A stretch of 64,000 nt of DNA from Diphasiastrum complanatum (Eukaryota > Streptophyta > Lycopodiopsida > Lycopodiales > Lycopodiaceae), in contig CM055104.1 in assembly GCA_029204225.1 (NCBI GenBank), positions 23,949,285 through 24,013,284 on the forward strand, written 5' to 3'. The notes below the pieces were generated by a model that did not search any database, was not told where the DNA came from, and was given only the letters and a program-made list of their open reading frames with translations. The translations under genes were made by a program, and so were the position numbers. Below, one piece after another: positions 31,592-41,996 of the stretch (positions within the stretch are counted from its first letter, which is position 1; each line of letters opens with the position of its first letter).

Positions 31592-32776
31592 TCACAAGCT
31601 CCATCCAAACTTCATATGCTTAAATCCCAAAAAAGTTCAAAACTTTTAGATTCAATCTCATGAAAATGACTCAAAACTCAACCAAGTTTGGTTCCATCTT
31701 TTAGTTTTCAATAATCATCACCCATAGTGAACCATTACTGAATTTGATGGCAAATTTCCATTTTCATTTATCAAATTTTAAGATGGTTTCATCTATGTTT
31801 GAAGCAATGTGAATGGAGAACTATCATTTGTTTTGGTAGGAGTTGCTAGCAAGTTCTTTCTTTTACTTAATTAAATTCAAAAGTTAAGAAGAAAAATGAA
31901 TTTACAATCCACGACCAAAACAAATTTCCCTTTGATGTAGAATTAGCTTCTCTTCACAAAAACGAAACTTTTTGGCCTATTTTCACTAATCCAAGATTCA
32001 AATAGACTAAAATTCAGATTTGAAGGTCATTGAAGTGCTGTAGAAGTCACTGAAGTTCTGTGAAAAAAATAGAATCTCAAAATGGCAATTTTCCCATTAA
32101 TGTAAAATTCACTTCCCTTCACAAAAACAAAAATTTTTGGCCTATTTTCACTTGTCCAAGATTCAAATAGACTAAAAATCAGATTTTAAGTTTTTTAAGG
32201 TTTTGTGAAGGTCCCTGAAGTTTTGTGAAAGGCTGTGAAGTTCTGTGAAAAAAAACAGAAACTCAAAATGAAGCGTAGCTTTAGCCTAATATGGGTTCAT
32301 TTCTAACTAATTTTAGTGTGTGTAAACAAGACCAATCTTCCAAACTACTTCTACATTTAGTAACTTCACTTCAGGCACAAACTAAACTTCAAAAATAAAT
32401 TTTGGAAATTGAAGTTGGACTCTTATTGGCAGGGCCCACATATTTGGATAGCCAACAAAACATCAAACTTCTATTTCTCTACTTCAAAACAAAAAAAATC
32501 TAACCTCTACTAACATGAAACACCTCTAAATTCAACTACTTTTTAACTTGCAATTGATTCTACCTATGAAATTCATAAGGTGGGCATGCTGGCCATTTTA
32601 TTCTCAGCCTAAAAAGCTTTCTAAAAATAGAAAAAAATAGCAACTAGAAAGAAGCCCACCAATGTCTAGAAACAAGAATTGGTGCTACTTCTACCTCACA
32701 ATCACGAAAGCTTGATAGTAGATTTGTATGCAACAAAAAACAGAAGTTTAGAATTACCATTAACACTTTGGAAGAG
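31592..32776 (-). other. Gypsy G2 untranslated leader with a 165-bp duplication
   Basis: This lies between the primer-binding site and gag on the minus strand. Blocks at about 31929-32093 and 32094-32258 are direct copies 165 bp apart; both contain 'ttggcctattttcact', 'ccaagattcaaatagactaa' and 'gttctgtgaaaaaaa'. No ORF is seen. Long leaders with internal duplications are common in plant gypsy elements. Confidence 0.75.
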
Positions 32777-32788
32777 GCTCTGATACCA
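32777..32788 (-). promoter_or_regulatory. Primer-binding site of gypsy G2
   Basis: The plus strand reads gctctgatacca, so the minus strand carries TGGTATCAGAGC, the initiator-Met tRNA site. It lies between the LTR and leader in the orientation expected for a minus-strand element. Confidence 0.9.
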
Positions 32789-33330
32789 CTTTAATAATTA
32801 GGAATAGCAGCCCACCAAGCCTTTGAGTAGATGTCCACTAATGCCTCCAAAAGCCTCCAATGTGCCTCTCCTCTAATGCTCCTAAGATCCTTCCAAAAGT
32901 AGACAAACAACATGGCCTCAAAAATTTACCACCCAACCATAGCTAGATCCAAGCTTCAAGCAATACCTATCTAACACCCCCTTGCTAAACCACAATCACT
33001 ACCATCACAAACACAAGCATGCTCAAGATCCTACCCCCATCTAAGTCTCATACCAAAGATGATAATCCTTACAAGAGCAAGCAAGCCAATACTATATTCA
33101 CTAGCAATCCACTAGAGAATAAAATCCAACAACAACACAAGAAATCTCCCCTCTTTTGGCCGCCCTACCCCTCTCTTATAAATGGCCTATGACTCACTCC
33201 AAAGCACTATGGAATGTTCACACAAGCCAATAAGAAAAAGGAAGGCAAAGGAAGAGCCAAGAGCCTTCCATAACTCATGGAATGTCAAAAGACACCTTCC
33301 ATAACTCATGGTTCTTGGTTCTAACTTGGG
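32789..33330 (-). mobile_element. Gypsy G2 5' LTR (family L4), right end uncertain
   Basis: The sequence between the primer-binding site and about 33330 includes a segment (33057-33312) that recurs inverted at 53564-53804. On the minus strand 'ccatTTATAAGAGAG' near 33180 is a TATA-like element. The outer end of the LTR is not defined and may lie up to about 33500. Confidence 0.7.
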
Positions 33331-33767
33331 TTTTTTAGGGGAGAGACTCTTGTAGGTGCGCCCTCCTACGAGATCTCCATGACCCTCAAGTGATGGCAAA
33401 CTTTCGCCCAAGGCCTAATTGTGGCTCAAGGTTGAGGCCCAAGGTTTAGGAAAATGACCAATACCCAAGGTAGGGTCTTCCTAACACCTCATTAGGTTCC
33501 ATACCTCCGACCAAGGCATAGTCACCTACCTGCCCTTATCCAAGGACACTAGTACCTTAATCTAAAGGCACCTATCCTTAATCATAAGGGCACTTCTTAT
33601 CCAAGGGTGATTTGCCAATTAGCCCCCCAGGCACTAAATGGGCAAATAGGAGTTAAAGTACTACTAGTTACATAGGTATGTAACATCAACAACCTGTCGA
33701 AGACTACCAAACAAGCCCTTGAATCCCATGCTGAGATGTCCTTCCACTTGCACTGGTTGGTAGTTAC
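33331..33767. other. Spacer, possibly outer part of the L4 LTR
   Basis: No ORF or motif is recognised. Confidence 0.4.
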
Positions 33768-34171
33768 AATGAAGAACTGGCTGACCAATTAGCTGATAAG
33801 ACTAAAGACCTGGAGGCTTGCCATGCAAAACTCAAGGACATAAGAATACAAGCTACAGAAGATGAGTTGAGAAACCAAGAGCTACAAGGATTGATTCAAC
33901 AACAAATTGAAGGCTTCCTGCAAGTACAAGATCAGCTCAAGCAACAAGACGCACAAGCTTCTACCGAGCAACACCGGTTGATGACACAACAGTTGAACTA
34001 ACCCAAGTGAGACCCGAAGATATTGTTGTAGTGCCACCACTTGGAGAGGCCGTGGAATTGATCCAGAGGTATGAAGCCCACAAGGCCAATACCAAGGCTT
34101 ATCAAGACCACTACGAGAAGAAGCTGCTTGAATCTCAAAATAAATATAGTAGGACTTACAAAAAGTCCTAG
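33768..34171 (+). pseudogene. Coiled-coil ORF remnant, unknown family
   Basis: Plus-strand frame 1 (33768-34001) reads NEELADQLADKTKDLEACHA, continues with heptad-like Glu/Leu/Gln content (DELRNQELQGLIQQQIEGFL) and ends in a stop at 33999-34001. A one-frame shift restores QVRPEDIVVVPPLGEAVELI, YEAHKANTKAYQDHYEKKLL and SQNKYSRTYKKS before a TAG at 34169-34171. Composition suggests a structural coiled coil. It may be the accessory ORF of a retrotransposon, since it precedes an LTR-like block, but there is no clear match to ORFx. Confidence 0.4.
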
Positions 34172-34796
34172 AATAGGTGAATTAGCTCTGGAGCACTAAA
34201 TGCAAGGTACAAGCAGGGCTAGCTCAACCAAAAAAGAAGGAAGATCAAGATGGACATGACATGGGAGGATAATCCGAGACCGCTATCTGACTACCCCTAC
34301 CATAATACACCCGACACTGAACACCCATTCCTTCTCCACCTTGTTCATCCTTAACCGAATCCAGTGGCCCATTTTTGATAACCAATATTTTCTTGCAATC
34401 CATTTGCTCAATAGACTAACAAATCATTTTTTATGTATAGCCTTGAGATAGAATAAATTTCATTGATGTTTCGAACAGGGATGGCACGACAATAGGCTGG
34501 GACTTCTATTGAAGGATCAACCGAAGGTCAGCAGCTGAACAATGGAACCACTTTGCAAAAGCAGGAGAATCAAATCAACAACCGAAGAGCCCAGTTGATG
34601 AAGTTAAATTGATATTTCAAGGGGACCTGCAACAAGCTTGGTGGAGGGCAATGTTGGTAGATTCTCTACCAATGTCACAATCCGCCGAAGGAGTGGTTTT
34701 AGTGCTAGTTGATCCGAGATCTATAGTAGCCAAACTTTTAAGTTAAGGACCCAACCATGGCATCTTGTTGTATAAGACCATCAGTTCAGGACAATT
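34172..34796. other. Non-coding, possible retrotransposon internal sequence
   Basis: Short plus-strand frames near 34478-34620 start MARQ and are rich in Gln and Asn, but each is broken by stops. They could be a decayed gag start. Nothing definite. Confidence 0.35.
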
Positions 34797-35062
34797 AGTA
34801 GTTACATAAGAGCTAGTTGATGTGACCTGTGTTTGGAGAGCTAAAACAATATACAGTTGTAGAAAGCGACAACCAAGAAACTCACTGGCGGGTAAAAGAG
34901 AAAAGAGATAGAAAAGAGGGGAGTGGTAGTTAGTTAGTGAGTGAGCTAGTTGGAGAGCGGAGCGGAGTTGTTGATGAGAAGTGTGTGAACATTCAAAGAA
35001 TGAACAGTCTAGTGATCAAACAACGGAGCAGGATCGGGAAATCTAGAGTGGGATGGCCGATT
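34797..35062 (+). mobile_element. LTR/leader block of family L5, plus copy
   Basis: This aligns as an inverted repeat with 60421-60689. Shared marks are 'gttacataagagctagttga', 'gaaactcactggc', 'agttagtgagtgagctag' and 'gaatgaacagtctagtgatc'. In the other copy it lies just upstream of a gypsy gag on the minus strand, so it is probably LTR or leader sequence. Confidence 0.8.
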
Positions 35063-35609
35063 TGATATGTTGTTGATCAGACTAGTGATTGGAGGAGTTG
35101 TTGAGTGTATGCACATCTGATGCACAGATTTCTGTAGGGCTTATTGCCATTGGAATGAGGACCCTTGGAATACTTCTTATCAATTATGCAGACTATTTGT
35201 TGCATATAGTTGTGTGTTCAGTACTTATGATGTTCTGTGGTTAATAAATATAGATTGTAAATGAGTGTAAGAGTCTATATGCTGCATAAGTATGAGAATA
35301 TAGATATGTAGTTTGTGAACAATGAACTCGTAAGAAGCACAATTAGTGAGTAGATCTTATCTGAGTTAACTGAAATGACAGGTCGGAGTTGTAATGCTGA
35401 ATGTTTAGAATTAGTTTGTTGATTTTTCTGCTTGCCATGTTTCATTCATTGTGGAAATGCTCAAAGATCGAGATCTGTTATGAGTGATAGTGTTTTTGGC
35501 TGATTAAGTAAAAGTGGTAGGTTGCTTGGTTGACAGGTTCAGGTTCTAAGCATGTGTATTGTGAACAGTAAGAGAGGGTTAATGAGAGAGTGATATTGTA
35601 GGAAACACC
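35063..35609. other. AT-rich non-coding sequence after L5
   Basis: No ORF. 'gttaataaatatag' near 35240 could be a polyadenylation signal region of an LTR. It ends where the GC-rich repeats begin. Confidence 0.4.
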
Positions 35610-36905
35610 CTCTCAAAAAATGTGACACCTTCGGCCCTCCCGACAACCCTTTCCCTCCCCTCTCAATAGCCCTCCCCAAAAAATGTGACACCCCCTCCCT
35701 TCGGCCCTTCCTTCAACCCCCTTCCTTCGGCCCTCCCTGAAAAATGTGACTCCCTCGGTCCCTACTAATCCTAAACCCTATAAATGCAACAACTGAAACC
35801 CTCCCCTCCCTTCCCTTCGGCCCTCCCCGAAAAATGTGACACCTTTGGCCCTTTCTCAACCCTTTGGCCCTCCCCCTCCCGTCAGCCCTCCCTCTTCGGC
35901 CTTCCCTACTAATCCTAAAATCCTAGAAATGCAACAAATGCAGCAACTGAGACTTTCTCCTCCCTTCCCTTCAACCCCTTCGGCCCTCCTCAAAAAATGC
36001 GACACCTTCAGCCCTCTCTTCAACTCTTCAATGCGACAAATGTGACACTTCCTTCAATGACAAATGCGACACTCCTTTTAATGTGACCCTCCCTTCAATG
36101 TGACAAATCCGACACTATTTAAAAATACGACAAATACGACACCTTCGGCCCTCCCCGAAAAATGCGACAACCCCTCTCTTCTCTGCCCTCCCCGAAAAAT
36201 GCGACAACTGCCTCTCCCGAAAAATGTGACACTTGCCCTCCCATCCGAAAAAATGCAACACTACCCTCACGGCCCTTCGGCCCCTCCCAAAAAACACTGC
36301 CCTCCCCGAAAAAATGTGACACTGCCCTCCCCTTCAACCCCTTCGGCCCTCCCCCTCCCTTCGGCCCTCCCTACTAATCCTAAAATCCTAGAAATATGAC
36401 AAATGCAACAACTGAGACCCTCCCCTCCCTTCCCTTCAACCTCTTCGGCCCCCTTCCCATAAAATACGAACCCTACGGCCCTCCCTTCAACCCTTCAATG
36501 AGACAAATGCGACCCTCCCTTCATTGCGACAAATGTGATACTCCCTTCAATACGACACTCCCTTCAATGCGTCCTCCTTTCAATGTGATAAATGCGACAA
36601 TATTTAAAAATGCAACAAATACGACACCTTCGGCCCTCCCAAAAAAATGCGACACATACCCCCTCCCTTTTGCCCTCCCCGAAAAATGCGACACCTTCGG
36701 CCCTCCCCAAAAAATGCGACACCTTTGGCCATCCCTTCAACCCTCCCCAAAAAATGCAACTTGCTCGGCCTTTTCTTTGGCCCTCCCTACTAATCATAAA
36801 ATCCTATAAATGCGACAAATGTGACAACTGTGACCCTCCTCTCCCTCCCGGCAGATGCGAAAAATGCGAAACCCTCTCGTTCGGCCCAAAAATGTGACCC
36901 CTTCC
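35610..36905 (+). repeat. GC-rich degenerate minisatellite (cggccctccccgaaaaatgYgac)
   Basis: The core 'ccctccccgaaaaatgcgac' recurs many times in variant form. A second mark, 'ctactaatcctaaaatccta', appears at about 35764, 35908, 36371 and 36788. The same sequence occurs inverted at 60690-60790 beside the inverted L5 block. Minus-strand frames give repeats of FFGEGRR that I take as artefacts. Confidence 0.88.
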
Positions 36906-37264
36906 TACAAATCCTCAAATGGACTCAAACGGATCGCAAATGGCCGAACATGCCCTCAAACGGACCAAACTACCTCCTTTGCGGTCTGAAATGGCTTCAA
37001 ATGCCCTCAAATGGCCGCAAATGGACACAAACGAACCGGAACCACTTCCACCTCCTTTGCAATATGAAATGCTTGCAAATGGACGCAAATGGCCGCAAAC
37101 GACTGCAAACGGATTGCAAATGGCCGAAAATGCCCTCAAACGGACTACAACTACCTCCTTTGCCAAAACATAGCCAAAAAAAAGAAAAATCCTTTTCTAA
37201 AAAAGCCCATAACCTTAAAGCTGCTCAAAACCCTCCAAACAACCCTCGCCCAGCTTCATTATGA
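36906..37264 (+). repeat. Short sub-repeats feeding into the satellite array
   Basis: Motifs like 'aaatggccgcaaatggac' and 'tgccctcaaacgga' alternate here. The pair 'tgccctcaaacgga' plus 'ctacctcctttgc' occurs near 36951 and again at 37131, where it forms the left edge of array unit 1. A 147-codon plus-strand ORF (36821-37264) passes through and ends PPNNPRPASL-stop. Its last ~44 codons are kept in every array unit. I regard it as leader sequence with chance openness. Confidence 0.7.
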
Positions 37265-40200
37265 CCATCAGGAAATGTTTTAAAGTCAACAAAGTTTAGT
37301 TAGGTGTGTACGCACTTCGGCGAAGCATTTGACGAAGTTCAACAAGAAGTTGAAGAAAAAATAATGATATTTGAATTTCAATTTGAATTTAGAACAAGAT
37401 AAAAATTCAATTATTGACCCATCCGCTTCAAAGTCAAAGAGGGATATACTTCGTAGATATTGCAAAAGAAAAGGACATTTGTTGGAGGATTTTCGAATCC
37501 TGAAGTTTAAGACAATTGGTAGGAAGATTGATTTACATATATGCTATGTTGTTGGTATTGTGAGCTAGTTAATGACAACACCTACTAGAATGCATTGGAA
37601 GGAGGCCAAGCACATTTTGCGGTATATTAAGGGCACTTAATTTGACTCTGGGTTAGTGTATCAAAAACAAGAGGAATTACTTGAGATTCGTGGTTTTGTG
37701 AATGTGGATTGGGGAGGTGACTATGATGATCGCAAGTCCACCATAGAGTATGTATTCCAGTTTTGTGGTGATTGTTTTTCTTGTTCTAGTAAGATGCAAA
37801 GTAAATTTTGCTCTATCCACAACAGAAGCCGAGCATAAACCAATGTGTAGTGTAGCATAGTAAGCTATATGATCAAGGCAAATCTTGGGGAAAATTGATG
37901 TGAAGCAAGAAAATCCCTCGACTAGATATAGTGACAGTCAGAGTGCATTTAGTTGGCGAAGAATTTGATGTTCCATGCGAGAACCAAACACATTGACATT
38001 GACACTCACTTTAAACGTGAAAAATTGCTAAATAGGAAAATAAATGTTTTTCATTGTATCACAAAAGAATAACTAACTAATATTTTCACTAACCAAAAGA
38101 AAATGCCCTCAAACGGACTGCAACTACCTCCTTTGCCAAAACATAGCCAAAAAAATAAAAAATCCTTTGCTAAAAAAGTCCATAATCTTAAAGCTGCTCA
38201 AAACCCTCCAAACAACCCTCGCCCAACTTCATTATGACCATCAAGAAATTTTTTAAAGTCAACGAAGTTTTGTTAGGTGTGTACGGACTTCGGCGAAGCA
38301 TTTGACGAAGTTCAAAAATAAGTTGAAGAAAAAATAATGATATTTGAATTTCAATTTGAATTCAGAACAAGATAAAAATTCAATTATTGACCCATCCGCT
38401 TCAAAGTCAAAGAGGGATATATTTTGTAGATATTGCAAAAGAAAAGGACATTTGTTGGAAGATTTTTGAATCCTCAAGTTGAAGACAATCGGTAGGAAGA
38501 TTGATTTACATATATGCTATGTTGTTGGTATTGTGAGCTAGTTAATGACAACACCTACTAGAATGCATTCGAAGGAAGCCAAGCACATTTTGGAGTATCT
38601 TAAGGGCACTTAATTTGACTCTGGGTTAGTGTATAAAAAACAAGAGGAATTACTTGAGATTCGTGGTTTTGTGAATGTGGATTGGGGAGGTGACTATGAT
38701 GATCGCAAGTCAACCATAGAGTATGTTTTCCAGTTTTGTGGTGATTGTTTTTCTTGTTCTAGTAAGATGCAAAGTAAATTTGCTCTATCCACAACAGAAG
38801 CCGAGCATAAACCAATGTGTAGTGTAGCATAGTAAGCTATATGATCAAGGCAAATCTTGGGGAAAATTGATGTGAAGCAAGAAAATCCCTCGACTAGATA
38901 TAGTGACAGTCAGAGTGACATTTAGTTGGCGAAGAATTTGATGTTCCATGCGAGAACCAAACACATTGACATTGACACTCACTTTAAACGTGAAAAATTG
39001 CTAAATAGGAAAATAAATGTTTTTCATTGTATCACAAAAGAGTAACTAACTAATATTTTCACTAACCAAAAGAAAATGCCCTCAAACGGACTGCAACTAC
39101 CTCCTTTGCCAAAACATAGCCAAAAAAATAAAAAATCCTTTGCTAAAAAAGTCCATAATCTTAAAGCTGCTCAAAACCCTCCAAACAACCCTCGCCCAGC
39201 TTCATTATGACCATCAAGAAATTTTTTAAAGTCAACGAAGTTTTGTTAGGTGTGTACGCACTTCGGCGAAGCATTTGACGAAGTTCAAAAATAAGTTGAA
39301 GAAAAAATAATGATATTTGAATTTCAATTTGAATTTAGAACAAGATAAAAATTCAATTATTGACCCATCCGCTTCAAAGTCAAAGAGGGATATACTTCGT
39401 AGATATTGCAAAAGAAAAGGACATTTGTTGGAGGATTTTCGAATCCTGAAGTTTAAGACAATTGGTAGGAAGATTGATTTACATATATGCTATGTTGTTG
39501 GTATTGTGAGCTAGTTAATGACAACACCTACTAGAATGCATTGGAAGGAAGCCAAGCACATTTTGCGGTATCTTAAGGGCACTCAATTTGACTCTGGGTT
39601 AGTGTATCAAAAACAAGAGGAATTACTTGAGATTCGTGGTTTTGTGAATGTGGATTGGGGAGGTGACTATGATGATCGCAAGTCCACCATAGAGTATGTA
39701 TTCCAGTTTTGTGGTGATTGTTTTTCTTGTTCTAGTAAGATGCAAAGTAAATTTTGCTCTATCCACAACAGAAGCCGAGCATAAACCAATGTGTAGTGTA
39801 GCATAGTAAGCTATATGATCAAGGCAAATCTTGGGAAAATTGATGTGAAGCAAGAAAATCCCTCGACTAGATATAGTGACAGTCAGAGTGACATTTAGTT
39901 GGCAAAGAATTTGATGTTCCATGCGAGAACCAAACACATTGACGTTCACACTCACTTTAAACGTGAGAAATTGCTAAATAGGAAAATAAATGTTTTTCGT
40001 TGTAGCACAAAAGAATAACTAACTAATATTTTCACTAACCAAAAGAAAATGCCCTCAAACGGACTGCAACTACCTCCTTTGCCAAAACATAGCCAAAAAA
40101 ATAAAAAATCCTTTGATAAAAATGTCCATAATCTTAAAGCTGTTCAAAACTCTCCAAACAACCCTCGCCCAGCTTCATTATGACCATCAGGAAATTTTTT

Positions 40201-41021
40201 AAAGTCAACGAAGTTTAGTTAGGTGTGTACGCACTTCGGCGAAGCATTTGACGAAGTTCAACAAGAAGTTTAAGAAAAAATAATGATATTTGAATTTCAA
40301 TTTGAATTCAGAACAAGATAAAAATTCAATTATTGACCCATCCGCTTCAAAGTCAAAGAGGGATATATTTTGTAGATATTGCAAAAGAAAAGGACATTTG
40401 TTGGAAGATTTTTGAATCCTCAAGTTGAAGACAATCGGTAGGAAGATTGATTTACATATATGCTATGTTGTTGGTATTGTGAGCTAGTTAATGACAACAC
40501 CTACTAGAATGCATTGGAAGGAAGCCAAGCACATTTTGCAGTATCTTAAGGGCACTTAATTTGACTCTGGGTTAGTGTATAAAAAACAAGAGGAATTACT
40601 TGAGATTCGTGGTTTTGTGAATGTGGATTGGGGAGGTGACTATGATGATCGCAAGTCAACCATAGAGTATGTTTTCCAGTTTTGTGGTGATTGTTTTTCT
40701 TGTTCTAGTAAGATGCAAAGTAAATTTGCTCTATCCACAACAGAAGCCGAGCATAAACCAATGTGTAGTATAGCATAGTAAGCTATATGATCAAGGCAAA
40801 TCTTGGGGAAAATTGATGTGAAGCAAGAAAATCCCTCGACTAGATATAGTGACAGTCAGAGTGACATTTAGTTGGCGAAGAATTTGATGTTCCATGCGAG
40901 AACCAAACACATTGACATTGACACTCAGTTTAAACGTGAAAAATTGCTAAATAGGAAAATAAATGTTTTTCATTGTATCACAAAAGAATAACTAACTAAT
41001 ATTTTCACTAACCAAAAGAAA
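37130..41021 (+). repeat. Array units 1-4: A-B-A-B dimer pattern
   Basis: Units 1 and 3 share 'gatatacttcgtagatattg' and units 2 and 4 share 'tttttgaatcctcaagttga' and 'gttttccagttttgtgg'. Similar units are thus 1946 bp apart, a two-unit higher-order repeat. Confidence 0.85.
39317..39784 (+). pseudogene. Array unit 3 gag knuckle and longest RNase H ORF
   Basis: Unit 3 carries a 65-codon gag piece (39317-39514) and an 88-codon RNase H frame (39518-39784). The latter is longer than in other units because it keeps CAA at the KGTQFDSGL position, where the others have TAA. RNase H residues Asp (VDWGG) and the TTEAE motif region are present in the family, but a one-base insertion ('aaattttgctct') shifts the frame before LSTTEAE in this unit. 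It is not a working enzyme. Confidence 0.9.
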
Positions 41022-41996
41022 ATGCCCTCAAACGGACTGCAACTACCTCCTTTGCCAAAACATAGCCAAAAAAATAAAAAATCCTTTGCTAAAAAAGTCC
41101 ATAATCTTAAAGCTGCTCAAAACCCTCCAAACAACCCTCGCCCAGCTTCATTATGACCATCAAGAAAGTTTTTAAAGTCAACGAAGTTTTGTTAGGTGTG
41201 TACGCACTTCGGCGAAGCATTTGACGAAGTTCAAAAATAAGTTGAAGAAAAAATAATGATATTTGAATTTCAATTTGAATTCAGAACAAGATAAAAATTG
41301 AATTATTGACCCATCCGCTTCAAAGACAAAGAGAGGATATATTTTGTAGATATTGCAAAAGAAAAGGACATTTGTTGGAGGATTTTCGAATCCTCAAGTT
41401 GAAGACAATTGGTAGGAAGATTGACTTACATATATGCTATGTTGTTGGTATTGTGAGCTAGTTAATGACAACACCTACTAGAATGCATTGGAAGGAAGCC
41501 AAGCACATTTTGCGGTATCTTAAGGGCACTTAATTTGACTCTGGGTTAGTGTATTAAAAACAAGAGGAATTACTTGAGATTCGTGGTTTTGTGAATGTGG
41601 ATTGGGGAGGTGACTATGATGATCGCAAGTCCACCATAGAGTATGTATTCCAGTTTTGTGGTGATTGTTTTTCTTGTTCTAGTAAGATGCAAAGTAAATT
41701 TTGCTCTATCCACAACAGAAGCCGAGCATAAACCAATGTGTAGTGTAGCATAGTAAGCTATATGATCAAGGCAAATCTTGGGGAAAATTGATGTGAAGCA
41801 AGAAAATCCCTCGACTAGATATAGTGACAGTCAGAGTGACATTTAGTTGGCAAAGGATTTGATGTTCCATGCGAGAACCAAACACATTGACATTCACACT
41901 CACTTTAAACATGAGCAATTGCTAAATAGGAAAATAAATGTTTTTCATTGTAGCACAAAAAAATAACTAACTAATATTTTCACTAACCAAAAGAAA
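41022..41996 (+). repeat. Array unit 5 (E-like)
   Basis: It shares with units 7 and 10 the variants 'aaaattgaattattgaccc' and 'aaagagaggatat' (one-base insertion). It also has 'tattaaaaacaagagg', which adds a stop in the RNase H frame. Confidence 0.85.

Noticed and set aside
36100-36810. ORFs on both strands through GC-rich minisatellite
   Set aside because: Pro/Ser/Leu-rich or FFGEGRR repeats mirror the DNA repeat and lack independent support.
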